DNA of 20,010 nucleotides, from positions 1 through 20,010 of the IMG/VR virus record IMGVR_UViG_3300020391_000022, one strand, 5' to 3'. Made by a program: the position numbers and the translations under genes. Below are positions 1 to 9,400 of the stretch, in pieces. The first letter of the stretch is position 1. The number at the start of each line of letters is the position of its first letter. This DNA is from a virus. Below the pieces are notes generated by a model. It saw only the letters and a list, made by a program, of their open reading frames with translations. It was not told the DNA's origin and made no database searches.

Positions 1-757
1 GTTTTAAAGCATCTGTGTCTAAAGCTATATATATTTTTTTAACTGTAGATTCAACTATTCTTTTTAATAAATTTGTTTGTATATTTTTACCTAATAAAGG
101 TATAGCATTTCTTTTTATAGCCATAGCATCAAATGGTCCTTCACATAATATTAAAGGTGAATTCCAATTTATAAATAATTCAAATGGTATTATATCTCTT
201 GAACAGTCTGGGTTTCTATATTTAATAAAAGCATCCTTTTCAAATGAACGAGATGTAAAATAATTTAATTTACCATTACCATCATATGAAGGTATAATAA
301 TCATATTTTTATACTTACCAAAATCACAATAACCTAGATTATATTTTAAAATATCATTTTTTGTAATATTTCTAGATCTTAAGTAAGAGTAAGCTTTTTG
401 GGCTATAATATCTTGATTTCCTATTATCTTTTTAAATTCTTTAGGCAAAGTTACATTATCGTTAACTACAACTGTTTCCTCTACTTCACTTCCAGTTTTA
501 ACTAATTTAGATAATTCTATAAAATGATGGGATGAAGCTTTAATTTGTTTAAATAAACCTCTTATAGTTTTACCTTTTTTACCACAAACCCAACAATGCC
601 AAGGATTATGTCCTTTCTTATTTTCTGTAAAGTTTATTTCTAGTTTAGGTTTATGATGATTGCAAAAAGGACAATGATATGCCTTATTACCTCTTGATGT
701 CCTTTTGCCACTACCTATAACAGTGTCAACTAAATTAACTAATAGTTCATTTATCAC
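1..757 (-). CDS. DNA primase, CHC2 zinc finger plus TOPRIM (3' part missing)
   Basis: This gene would make the RNA primers for phage DNA replication. Only 252 codons are visible before the left window edge. Seen in the translation: a zinc-ribbon with the pairs C29-P-F-C32 and C55-W-V-C58, as in CHC2 primases, with N33-H34-H35 after the first pair; a linker; then the TOPRIM signature C205-E-G-P-F-D-A with candidate metal-binding E206, and A245-L-D-T-D with D247 and D249. The order zinc finger then TOPRIM is that of DnaG-type phage primases; the helicase domain of bifunctional primases, if any, would lie outside. No ATG is available in frame between the preceding stop codon (779-781) and the zinc finger, so I chose the GTG at 757-755, which has no Shine-Dalgarno sequence. 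It follows the GIY-YIG gene by 21 bases in the same reading frame. The function call is secure; the start is less so. Confidence 0.9.
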   Translation of the reverse strand, partial: MINELLVNLVDTVIGSGKRTSRGNKAYHCPFCNHHKPKLEINFTENKKGHNPWHCWVCGKKGKTIRGLFKQIKASSHHFIELSKLVKTGSEVEETVVVNDNVTLPKEFKKIIGNQDIIAQKAYSYLRSRNITKNDILKYNLGYCDFGKYKNMIIIPSYDGNGKLNYFTSRSFEKDAFIKYRNPDCSRDIIPFELFINWNSPLILCEGPFDAMAIKRNAIPLLGKNIQTNLLKRIVESTVKKIYIALDTDALK

Positions 758-778
758 AGGTACTAATATAACATTATT

Positions 779-1231
779 TTATTGGGAAGCCAAATCTTTT
801 GTAAAAAATTTACCTAAAATATTATCATTAAAAAATTTATCTGGTTTCTCTAAAACTTGATACATAAATTGATATTGGGTTTCATAGTAGGTATGCAATT
901 TTTTATTTGGGGTAAGTTTTATAATATGTCTCTCAAAATTCTCTGGTGATTCTGTATTTGATAATTCTAAAAGTATTTTATTAGAACCATAATAAGTTTT
1001 CCAATCTGATTCTTTGGTTACTCTTTTATGTGTTGGTTTTCTACCTTTGACACCTTCATACATTAATAAGTCTTTTTTTGTTACTTTAACTTTACGGTGA
1101 TGTAAAAGTACTTTTTTGCCTATATAAGATTTATCTGATGGTAAATGAGTTATCCTATATATAAATCCATATGTATTTTTTGGAAATTGAGAAATGTGAG
1201 TTATTTCTTCTCCATTGTAAGTCCAATTCAT
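779..1231 (-). CDS. GIY-YIG endonuclease
   Basis: A 150-residue protein of the GIY-YIG nuclease superfamily, many members of which are phage homing or freestanding endonucleases. The signature halves are visible as Y21-G-F-I-Y25 and S35-Y-I-G38-K-K. They are followed by a basic stretch (residues 45-73), W77-K-x-Y-Y-G-S-N84, and Y115-Y-E117-T-Q-Y-Q-F122, in which E117 is the best candidate for the metal-binding glutamate. The protein is short and has no obvious separate DNA-binding domain beyond the basic region. It starts at ATG 8 bases after the upstream tail gene and ends 21 bases before the primase, so it sits between structural and replication genes as a freestanding gene. Family call confident; whether it is mobile, and its target, are unknown. 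Confidence 0.85.
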   Translation of the reverse strand: MNWTYNGEEITHISQFPKNTYGFIYRITHLPSDKSYIGKKVLLHHRKVKVTKKDLLMYEGVKGRKPTHKRVTKESDWKTYYGSNKILLELSNTESPENFERHIIKLTPNKKLHTYYETQYQFMYQVLEKPDKFFNDNILGKFFTKDLASQ

Positions 1232-1239
1232 ATAAATTT

Positions 1240-2067
1240 TTAATTAATTAACTTTTCAATAATTGCATACATATTTTGAACTCCATAAACAGCTGAGTCA
1301 GAATGTACTATTAATATTTTATAAAAAGGAAAACTAGTACCTCCTCTTGGGGCTTTAAGTGTGGTTGAATTACTAGAGTTTTCTAATATTTCTGATATAA
1401 AAACTCCCCCACTTGCCACCTCAGCATTAAAGTGAGTATATGTTCCCTCTTCATTATTAATAATATTAACCTGCCCATTTGAAGGGTCTTGCATAATGGC
1501 CAATGAATATTGACCCGAATTATCCCAATTTAATCTTATAAAATCATCTTCAAAAAAGTTTTGAGTTACTGTTGCATCCCAACTTACTTGATATGCACCA
1601 CTTACTCCAAAATCCTGAGTACCTGATCCAGAAGGTAATGTTAATTCAGCTGGGCCCTTTATTGTTACACCAGAACCTGAAATAACTAAAGTTCTATCCG
1701 GGATGATATCATAATTAAAACCTACACTTCCTGTTATGGATATTTTTCCGTTTGTTAAATCTAATAATGGTGTGTTAATTTCAATTTTTTGGTCTTCAGT
1801 AATGGTAATATCTGTTTCAGTCCCTGCAGCTAAATTAATAATACTATTTCCAGAGCCATTAGCTAATACGGAAAAATTTGAAGAAGTAATTATTAAATCT
1901 GATCCTGTTATATTACCCGTAATAGTTAAGTTATTATCTACATTTAATTTACCATTTATAATAATATCAGAACTATTAGTCCCATCTAAAGCTTCTATAA
2001 TGCCCAAAATTTGAGCTGCTTCAATGGTTTGTCCTGTTTGTATTCCTGTTTTATCTATTGTTGACAT
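1240..2067 (-). CDS. putative tail fibre or baseplate-periphery protein, beta-rich repeats
   Basis: A 275-residue protein I cannot assign to a named family. Residues from about 35 to 160 are a run of short beta-strand repeats rich in N, G, T, S and I (units such as LNVDNNLTITGN, SDLIITSS, KISITGS), the texture expected of an elongated beta-helix or trimeric fibre shaft. The C-terminal part is less repetitive and contains aromatic residues, possibly a globular tip. It is the last structural gene of the block, 11 bases after one of the two paralogous genes, and is followed after 8 bases by the endonuclease gene. In T4 the genes after gp7/gp8 encode peripheral wedge proteins and short fibres, so a fibre or adhesin role is a reasonable inference from position and composition only. 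Confidence 0.6.
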   Translation of the reverse strand: MSTIDKTGIQTGQTIEAAQILGIIEALDGTNSSDIIINGKLNVDNNLTITGNITGSDLIITSSNFSVLANGSGNSIINLAAGTETDITITEDQKIEINTPLLDLTNGKISITGSVGFNYDIIPDRTLVISGSGVTIKGPAELTLPSGSGTQDFGVSGAYQVSWDATVTQNFFEDDFIRLNWDNSGQYSLAIMQDPSNGQVNIINNEEGTYTHFNAEVASGGVFISEILENSSNSTTLKAPRGGTSFPFYKILIVHSDSAVYGVQNMYAIIEKLIN

Positions 2068-2079
2068 ATCTATAAATAT
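2068..2079 (-). promoter_or_regulatory. ATATTTATAG element abutting a start codon
   Basis: On the minus strand ATATTTATAG runs from 2079 to 2070, only two bases before the ATG at 2067 and overlapping the stop codon of the upstream gene. It shares the 8-mer with other gaps in the window. Here it is too close to the ATG for an ordinary promoter unless the transcript is leaderless or starts inside the gene, which weakens the promoter idea. Confidence 0.2.
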
Positions 2080-3056
2080 TATAAATCTAGGTTAACTAAT
2101 ATAGTTGTATCTGTTACGTTTGAACTCTGTAAAGGTTGGGATAATTTTCCTACAGCTACTAATTCATTAGCATTATTATATAATCCTACAGTTGTTATAT
2201 AGGGTTCAAAGTATGAACCAGTTGCAAAATCATATAATTTTCCATCTTGATTTTCACAACTACTAGATATAATTGAAGGATTTGTTGAATATACAAATTC
2301 ATTAGGATTGAAAGTACATTTATATTGTGATTCATGTATTGTCATTGTACTTTGAAAAGAGCATGTAATATTATTACCTGTTATAATTTCATTTAATCCA
2401 GTAATACTTTCTGATCCATAAACTGAAGTACCATAAATAGCTGATCCATAAACTGCCCCTGATATAGATGAAGAAATAGCTGTTAATATAATAATTCCAT
2501 GTTGATATATTACATCACCTACTTTACCACCATTTTGAAATAACTCTCCTTCTCCATTGTCTGTTATGATTCCATTTGCACTTCCACTATATTCAAATCT
2601 AAATGTTCCTGGTTTTATATACTCTCCAAATAAATTTGATGGGATTGAAATAACTCCTATTTCATCATTTGAAGCTGTTGGAAATAATCTATTAGCATCT
2701 AAAGTATTAGGTAAATAATTATCATACATTGGTTGATAAGAACCACTTCCTCCTTCTATTGTTATAGTTCCATCAGTATTAAATTGAGGTAAGTTAGCTG
2801 GTGACCCATCTTCACCAAATAAAAAATTTGTATAATATAATTGTTTTATTGAATCATAAATTAAAGCTTGTGATTGAGATACAATTTGTCCTGTTAAGTC
2901 AGAACCAGATATATAAGGAGTATTTTTACCTATAAATCTATCTATTCCAACATTTGAAGAAGTAAGAGCACTAGCTCCTTGAAAAGAAAAACTTTTATTT
3001 ACTTTAAATGGAGTTACAACAACATCCGATGTGATTAATGACTTGTAAACACTCAT
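2079..3056 (-). CDS. putative structural protein, paralogue of the upstream gene
   Basis: A 325-residue protein of unknown function, probably virion-associated. It is related to the product of the preceding gene (3062-4111): the last 38 residues align without gaps and share 20 identities, including TTVGxYN, ANEL and AVxKLSxPL. Further upstream both contain a PGTF segment followed by an SGS turn, an AISSSI segment, and an F-x-YSxNPS segment. The N-terminal thirds differ. Composition is beta-rich with many Ser-Gly turns, with no signal peptide or membrane segment. It starts 5 bases after its paralogue. Position within the tail block suggests a baseplate or fibre component; duplication followed by divergence would suit two related subunits at neighbouring sites. 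Confidence 0.65.
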   Translation of the reverse strand: MSVYKSLITSDVVVTPFKVNKSFSFQGASALTSSNVGIDRFIGKNTPYISGSDLTGQIVSQSQALIYDSIKQLYYTNFLFGEDGSPANLPQFNTDGTITIEGGSGSYQPMYDNYLPNTLDANRLFPTASNDEIGVISIPSNLFGEYIKPGTFRFEYSGSANGIITDNGEGELFQNGGKVGDVIYQHGIIILTAISSSISGAVYGSAIYGTSVYGSESITGLNEIITGNNITCSFQSTMTIHESQYKCTFNPNEFVYSTNPSIISSSCENQDGKLYDFATGSYFEPYITTVGLYNNANELVAVGKLSQPLQSSNVTDTTILVNLDL

Positions 3057-3061
3057 TCATC

Positions 3062-4111
3062 CTAAAAATCTAATTTTACTCTAACTAATGATTCTTTTGT
3101 AAAATCTTTAAGTAAAGGTCTTGAAAGTTTAGCTACTGCTAATAATTCATTTGCATCATTATACATCCCAACTGTAGTCATATAAACTTGAGGATTATTT
3201 ATAAAACTATTGTAAATTACTTCTCCAGTTGATCCTGATATAAATGATGGATTTTCTGAATAGTTAAATTCAGCATTTCTTGATCTTATAAAAACATAAT
3301 CTGAAGTAACAGTTTCTTCAGAATTTAATTGAAAAGATGCTCCTCCTGATATGGCTGTGAATAAAATTTCTTGATTAACACCATTAGTTAAAGGGGAGGC
3401 TGTATTAGCTTCTACTCCAATTGAAGATGATATAGCCACACAATTTAATAATATTGTTGCTATATCTGGAAAAAATAAACCATAAGAACCTGAATTTGAA
3501 GTATATCCACCTCCTGAAATTCCTGAACCATTTGAACCTGATACTATTTGGAATACTCTAGAAGAACCTAAAAAGGTTTGAACTGATACATCATTTGAAT
3601 TATCTGTTAATTCTAATAATCCTCCAGATCCTGATAAAGTTAAATTAAATGTTCCAGGGAATAGACTTTGTTTATATCTTGCTCTATCAGGTGATATTAC
3701 CCAAAAATCTTCCATTTCAACTGCTGTACTACCTGTAGTACTAGAACATGGAGTTGTTTGACCTGTTGATCCTACACCTGTTATAAAAATAGCATTTTCA
3801 TCTTCTAATATCATAGATCTGTATTGACCATAAGTTGTAGAAGATGGTGTTCTGTCTACATAAATTGAATCATAAGGTGTACTACCTGAGCCAAATTTAT
3901 TACCATAAGCTATGTCAAATTGAACTTCAGCTTCATCTAAAGTTCCAGGTTCTTGATATATTGATAAATAGTAATCTCCAGTTGTGCTTGTTTTTTGTGT
4001 TGAAGATGTAAAAAATGATTCTAATGTAGGAACTCCTGTTGACCAAGCTACTCCTTGTATAGCATCTGCGCTTACAACAAAATCTTCAGCATCTAATCTT
4101 TTAAAACTCAT
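3062..4111 (-). CDS. putative structural protein, paralogue of the downstream gene
   Basis: A 349-residue protein of unknown function with a TAG stop. Its C-terminus (residues 312-349) matches residues 288-325 of the next gene product, and both share a PGTF segment, an AISSSI segment and an F-x-YSxNPS segment, so the two are tandem paralogues. The middle is very rich in Gly and Ser (SGSNGSGISGGG around 190-200), which probably forms surface loops. There are no cysteine pairs, membrane segments or catalytic motifs that I can recognise. The ATG follows the upstream gene by 10 bases and has no Shine-Dalgarno sequence. Its place among tail genes makes a virion role likely; the exact role is open. 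Confidence 0.65.
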   Translation of the reverse strand: MSFKRLDAEDFVVSADAIQGVAWSTGVPTLESFFTSSTQKTSTTGDYYLSIYQEPGTLDEAEVQFDIAYGNKFGSGSTPYDSIYVDRTPSSTTYGQYRSMILEDENAIFITGVGSTGQTTPCSSTTGSTAVEMEDFWVISPDRARYKQSLFPGTFNLTLSGSGGLLELTDNSNDVSVQTFLGSSRVFQIVSGSNGSGISGGGYTSNSGSYGLFFPDIATILLNCVAISSSIGVEANTASPLTNGVNQEILFTAISGGASFQLNSEETVTSDYVFIRSRNAEFNYSENPSFISGSTGEVIYNSFINNPQVYMTTVGMYNDANELLAVAKLSRPLLKDFTKESLVRVKLDF

Positions 4112-4121
4112 GTTTTATATT

Positions 4122-4784
4122 TTAATTTGTTTTTGTAATTATAACAGGTATTGTTAATCTAGCTCCACTATCCAATCCTACAAAAGTAATTGTAGTGCTT
4201 AATTGAGTATTTGAACTAAATAAAGTATTAACTGTTGTAGCTCTTAAATTAATTTGTGACCCTATTACTGTTGAAGATACATTTGTACCTAATGTAGTGG
4301 TAGATGTTGTATTTTGAGTTGTGGCAGCTGTACTTTGAATTCCTACTCCATTAAATGCAGCCATAGTTCTAACGTCTGCTATAGTTGCAGTGTATCCTGA
4401 TGTCTCTGTTAAGGTAGTATTACCTAAGTAATTTAATGTTTGTGGTGAAATTGCTAATGATGCCCCTTGTTTTAAAGTAATTGCTGAGTATCCTAAATCT
4501 AGAACTGGTAATTTAGCTGTACCCCTAGGTAAAGTAGCTAATTTATATTTCATAATTTGAGATTCATCTGGAAATGCTTCTAATAAAGGCATGTTCTCAA
4601 TAGCTTGTCCATAGTAAGCAGAACCTGAAGCATGATTTGGATTGTAAAGTGTGTAATCTATTTCATCATCTGCTAGTGCAAATTGTGTAATTCTGAAGGA
4701 ACCATCATTTTTTGCTAGTAACTCTCTACCTTTTTTTGTTAAGATAGCATCAACTGTTACAACTTGATTGTTTAAATATCCCAT
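4122..4784 (-). CDS. uncharacterised structural protein, conserved-looking N-terminus
   Basis: A 220-residue protein. The first 100 residues look compact and constrained: an opening strand, V-D-A-I-L-T-K-K-G-R-E-L-L-A-K (about 11-25), then ITQFALADDEIDYTLYN and a PNHASGSAYYG segment, followed by a helix ending in LEAFPDESQ. The remainder, from about residue 115, is Thr/Ser-rich and beta-like (TTAATTQNTTSTTT region) and ends in an Ile/Thr strand. I have seen this type of N-terminus in tail regions of marine phages but cannot attach a function. It is the first gene after the largest gap in the window (59 bp), where a candidate promoter-like element lies, so it may begin its own transcript as well as being read through from upstream. 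Confidence 0.6.
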   Translation of the reverse strand: MGYLNNQVVTVDAILTKKGRELLAKNDGSFRITQFALADDEIDYTLYNPNHASGSAYYGQAIENMPLLEAFPDESQIMKYKLATLPRGTAKLPVLDLGYSAITLKQGASLAISPQTLNYLGNTTLTETSGYTATIADVRTMAAFNGVGIQSTAATTQNTTSTTTLGTNVSSTVIGSQINLRATTVNTLFSSNTQLSTTITFVGLDSGARLTIPVIITKTN

Positions 4785-4843
4785 GTCTGTTTAATTCGTT
4801 TGTTATAAATATATATATTGTTAGTTTCTAATCCAAATTATTT
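4785..4843 (-). promoter_or_regulatory. longest intergenic gap with candidate ATATTTAT promoter-like element
   Basis: This gap is almost entirely A/T. On the minus strand it contains ATATTTATAA at 4812-4803, 18 bases before the ATG of the next gene. The 8-mer ATATTTAT recurs in three other gaps of this window (2070-2079, 15772-15781, 19631-19640), which is the reason for calling it a candidate -10-like or phage late-promoter element. No hairpin followed by a T-run is visible, so I see no intrinsic terminator. AT-rich spacer composition alone could explain the match. Confidence 0.3.
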
Positions 4844-4861
4844 TTAAATTAAATTATTTTT
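4835..4861. repeat. 11-bp direct repeat spanning a stop codon
   Basis: The 11-mer AAATTATTTTT occurs twice, at 4835-4845 and 4851-4861, separated by five bases. The pair covers the end and stop codon of the 517-residue structural gene. It looks like a small slippage-type duplication in AT-rich DNA. Confidence 0.5.
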
Positions 4862-6397
4862 AGATAAAATTTCTTTAGCTTTTGATGGAAGATCCGGAGT
4901 TTCTGAAAATTCTATAGAAGTAGGAAATACAAGTCCTCCCGCATTTCTTACCTCAGGTAAATTATCAGGTAAACCATTAAATCCCCCATTAGTATTAAAA
5001 AATATATCTAAAAATATATCTCCTTGACTTCCTGTAGAAACACGACCAATTCCTGTATAATTTCCTGTATATGATCCTGTTGATGAGAAAGATACAGATT
5101 TAAATGTTAATGGTCCTGTTGGATCTCCAAATTTAGAACTAGGAAAAGGAATTGGATTAAATGCCTGTTTTAATTGTTCTATAATTAAATTATCTGAGGT
5201 AATTTCTAATAATTTTTCATTTGGGGTAATAAGATAAGAGGGTTCAAATCTTTGATATTTTTTACCACTACCTTGGGGATAAGTAGCTAATGCTTTAAAA
5301 TAAACTGCGAAATTAGAAGAAATTGTTGCTGATGGAGTTTGGCCATAAGTACCTATATTAACAGGATCTCCAAAAGCTGTTGTTCCTGATTGAGGATTAT
5401 AAACATTAAAATCAATTGTTTGATTTTTGCTACCATATGAAGGATTTAAAATAGATGTAATAGTAAAATTAGATTCAGGGTATGTTCCTTTAGTAGCAGT
5501 ATAATTTTTTAAAGCTAAATAATTAGTGGGTATTATTTGAGATGTGTTGTAATCTATGTCTTGAATAAATGGATTAGGCCTTGATATTAAAACATTATTT
5601 TGTAATACATCACAATCTGAATTTGTAAATTTGTAGTCTAAATAAGGTTCTATAACAGCTTGTAGTTCTGTTCTATTGCCAACTGAGGAACTAACATGTA
5701 AAAAAGTTGTTGGATCAAAAGTTAAAGTGGTTATTAATGGTGATGTTGCTACAATTCTTAAAGAAGAACCAGGATCAAAGGATCCAGATGGTATAAACCA
5801 TTCAACATTAAAACTTTCTGTATTGCCAGCTCCAATTGAAACTACTAAACTAACTAAAGATGGACCTGTGGTAAATGTAGGATTTACAAAATTTAAATTA
5901 GAATCTTGCAACATACATTCTAAAATAGCGTTACTGGAAGCATTAGCTGTAACACTACCTGAAAATTGTATAGAAATATCTTTTTGAGGATAAGTATTCC
6001 ATTTTAATTGAGCTTTATCTATTCCATTTAATATAGAATCAGGACCATTAACTGGGAAATCATAACTTCCAATTGGAAAAGATTGAGTTATAGGTAGATA
6101 TGTGAAATCACCTACACCTTTACTTTGTAAAAGAATAGGTGATGTTGTGTAACTACCACTAAAATTATAATCTAAAGTAGATGCATCTGGATAATAAATT
6201 GAAGATGTTGATTCATAATCTACAACATAAGAAAAATAATCTGTTTGTTGAGATATACCTATAACATTATACCTAGCTTCACTTCCATCACTCCAAGGAA
6301 TAGTTATAGTAGTTAATGTAGATAAAGAATCTGTATTATCATTTCCATTACTATCTATTTTAGCTATTTTTATATATCTTGTGTATAATCCTGACAT
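4844..6397 (-). CDS. uncharacterised large structural protein
   Basis: A 517-residue protein of unknown function that follows the giant gpI/gp7-like gene by 6 bases. The sequence is beta-rich throughout with Ser/Gly/Thr turns. Visible segments are an N-terminal strand region (LYTRYIKIAKIDSNG, residues 4-18), a Trp-containing region (AQLKWNTYPQKDISIQFSG, about 130-150) that resembles a beta-sandwich, and a polar segment with CDVLQNN and RPNPFIQDIDYNTSQ (about 260-285). The C-terminus ends with a short helix, KAKEIL. No enzymatic motif, signal peptide or membrane helix is seen. Position suggests a peripheral baseplate protein occupying the slot where T4 has gp8-gp11, but I see no direct sequence resemblance to those proteins. 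Confidence 0.6.
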   Translation of the reverse strand: MSGLYTRYIKIAKIDSNGNDNTDSLSTLTTITIPWSDGSEARYNVIGISQQTDYFSYVVDYESTSSIYYPDASTLDYNFSGSYTTSPILLQSKGVGDFTYLPITQSFPIGSYDFPVNGPDSILNGIDKAQLKWNTYPQKDISIQFSGSVTANASSNAILECMLQDSNLNFVNPTFTTGPSLVSLVVSIGAGNTESFNVEWFIPSGSFDPGSSLRIVATSPLITTLTFDPTTFLHVSSSVGNRTELQAVIEPYLDYKFTNSDCDVLQNNVLISRPNPFIQDIDYNTSQIIPTNYLALKNYTATKGTYPESNFTITSILNPSYGSKNQTIDFNVYNPQSGTTAFGDPVNIGTYGQTPSATISSNFAVYFKALATYPQGSGKKYQRFEPSYLITPNEKLLEITSDNLIIEQLKQAFNPIPFPSSKFGDPTGPLTFKSVSFSSTGSYTGNYTGIGRVSTGSQGDIFLDIFFNTNGGFNGLPDNLPEVRNAGGLVFPTSIEFSETPDLPSKAKEILSKNNLI

Positions 6398-6403
6398 ATT
6401 TTA

Positions 6404-9400
6404 TTAAGTTTTATAGAATGCAATTGTGTACATAGCATTTTTTGTTGCGGCTGCATCTTTAATACTAATACCAACATAGTATTGACGTCCACTTGTTATT
6501 TCTCCACTATTATTTGTTACTGTTACTTGAAGTTGACCTCCAACTCCTAAAGAAAATTTAAAATCTTGAAAAGCATTAGTTGATCCTACACCATTTATAT
6601 TAGAAGCTAAATTTGGTTGTTCTGGGAAAGCAGGGCTATCTCTAAATACATTATATGAATTAACATTTGAAGTTCCTGCACCTGATAGACCAGTTAATTG
6701 TAATCCTTCTAATGATAAACTAGCAGGTGTTGTTGTACCTGCCCCATTATTAAAGGCTGGTGCTAATCCAATATTAAAAGTTGATGGGAAGGAAATAATA
6801 TCTATTGGAGTACCTAAAGATGGCCAATAATCACTTTCTTTGTAAACTTCCATATTTGTTTGTATGCTTGAAACCCAATCAGTTTCTAAAGAAGTATCTC
6901 GGTTAAAATTAACATTACTAGTTTCATGGAAAGGTAAACGGTTTCCTAAACTAGCAATAGCATTGTTCTCAGGATTTCTTGGTGAAAAACTAAATACATT
7001 ACCATCAAGAGCATTAGTAGATGGTGAGGTTACACTTGAAGATACTAATAAGTTAAAGGCATAAGTTTCAGTATTTAAATCATTTAAACATATTGATTGA
7101 GTTAATGATCTAAATATTAAAGTATTATCTGATGGTGCAGGTGTTCCTGATGTGTCTTTAACTTCAGTTGTAAAATGATCTGATATATCATTTGCTCCAT
7201 TAAGTGGTTGAAATACTTGAAGTGAAACTACTGTTATGTCTTGTATAACTTCTCCAAATTGGTTTTCAAAAATTATTTCTGCTTTTTGAGCTGGGTTTTG
7301 AGTTGAACTTACAAAATAAACAGCACTTCCAGAGTTATCTCTTTCATCAAAATCCCATACAATATTACCAGGTAATGGATTTTCTTGTAATGGAAGGTTA
7401 TCTCCTGAATAAGTACCCATTGTATTTAATGTTAATCTCATTGTTGTTGGAGTATTAGGTATTGTTGTGGCTGGGGGTGGAGAAGGTGATGGCACAAATG
7501 ATGAAGTAGCTTTTGGTTCATTAAATAATGAAATATAACCTGATGTTGGAGAATTATTAAATGATAAAAATTTTCCTTGATTATATATATCATTATTGTA
7601 AATTCTAACTCCATATATATCTAATCCTTTAGCCTCTCCAAAACAATCAATATTTAAATTTCCATTTGTTATTACTAGATTAGAACCTGAAAATATTCCA
7701 TCATAAAATTCATCTTGATTATCATATAATTTAGTCACTGATCCTGATAATGTTGAGTAATTTTCAGACCAACTTTGTGTTATACCAAATCTATTGCTAG
7801 GACCTAATCCTAATGCTCCTGATGGGGATGTTTCTAATTCATTAAAAATATTGAATACTCCTCCTGCTCCACCAGATATTTCAACCATATCAATAGAACC
7901 TGTATATATTTTATTTTCAAATGATACTTGAGGTTGTGGATACTTATTTCTTTCTAATAAATGTTGTTTTACTACTAAACCAGATGCTAAACTTGTTCTT
8001 GCAGGTATAAAATCTTTTATCATTTTAAATAATGAATTATCAAAGAATTTAATTAACCTTACAAAATCAGTTAAATCATATTGTTTAATATATTTTTTAA
8101 AATAATCTTCACTTAATTCATTTAACTCTGGATATTTGTTTCCTTCAAATCTTTGTCTTGGATCACCTATATAATCTCCAATATTAAAATGACCTATTTG
8201 TCCTATAATATCATCATTAATTTGATTTTGAGGGGAAAAAGCAGCCTCTAAATAATTTATACTATCTGTATATGAAGCACTGTTTTCTGTTTGTTGAGTT
8301 ATTCTTCTAAAAGCTGATAAAGTGTCTCCAGTAGGAACAACATTATCTTCAAATCTAATTTTATCATTGATTCTATTTTTTATACCAGCTGCTGGTTGGT
8401 CTAAAAAGAATATTTCAGTATTAGTATGATAAGTTCCTCCATTGTTATAACGAAAAGCATTATCTAAATAATATTTGCTATTTGAAGGAGCTATAAATGA
8501 TGGTCTTATAGGTAGTGATCCTGTTACTCTTGGATGAACTGATTTTAAAGTGTTGGGTGGTATATCTTTTATTGTATCTATTTCACTTCCTAGAGGAGCC
8601 CTAAATATTAGTTCTTCAGGAGCACTATTAATATTATTTCCTTCAATAGATAAAGGATTCATTATATAATCCTTAAATACACTTTCACTTATTTGTGGTT
8701 TATAATATCTTATTTCTTGTAATGATCCTGAAAATCCTTTATATGAGTTAAAATTTATAGAAGATGAAGCAAAAATAGATTTAACTCCCTTTATCCAAAC
8801 ACCAGTATCTGCTCCACTAACAGAAGTACGAGCATAATGTCCAATAGAAGTTCCATCATTTCCATTATATATTTTATTACCAGCATGTAATTTAAAAGTC
8901 CCTGATTGATCAGTAGTAACCATAACTGACCACCAATCATTATTGTAAAAAGGTAGTGTTATACTAGCACTAATAGTAGGTTGAGTATTATTTGGTATAA
9001 ATCTTAAATTAGCATATTGATAATAAGGATCTTTTATTGAACCACTATATGAACCACTGTCATTAACTAATGAACCAGAATCTAAACCTGATCCACTATA
9101 ATCTAATAAAAGTTCAGCAGATGTACCTAGGTATGATATGTTCCATAATGATTGAGATAAATTTGTTACTCCAAAAGGAGATATATTTGATGATATCTTT
9201 TCAGATTTAAATCTAAGTTGAACTGTAGAAGCTCTATCATTAGGAGCATCCCATAATGGTTTAGCTTCCCAAGAACTAGATACAAAATTTAAATTAGGTC
9301 CTACACCTAAAGCAAAATTAAAATTATTAAAATATAAATCATAATCATTAGCATTTACTTGATCTTTACCTCCAAATTCAGATATTTTAAGTATAGTATC

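Noticed and set aside
770-790. Stop-codon readthrough or recoding joining the endonuclease and primase into one protein
   Set aside because: The codon is TAA, which ends most genes here, and TAG also ends two genes, so no recoding is indicated. The endonuclease is complete at its usual size.
5676-5987. A 103-codon open frame on the plus strand
   Set aside because: It lies entirely antisense to the 517-residue structural gene, has no supporting neighbours and no recognisable motif; the same holds for the plus-strand frames at 15-263, 1736-2014, 6864-7064, 16831-17034 and 17614-17874.
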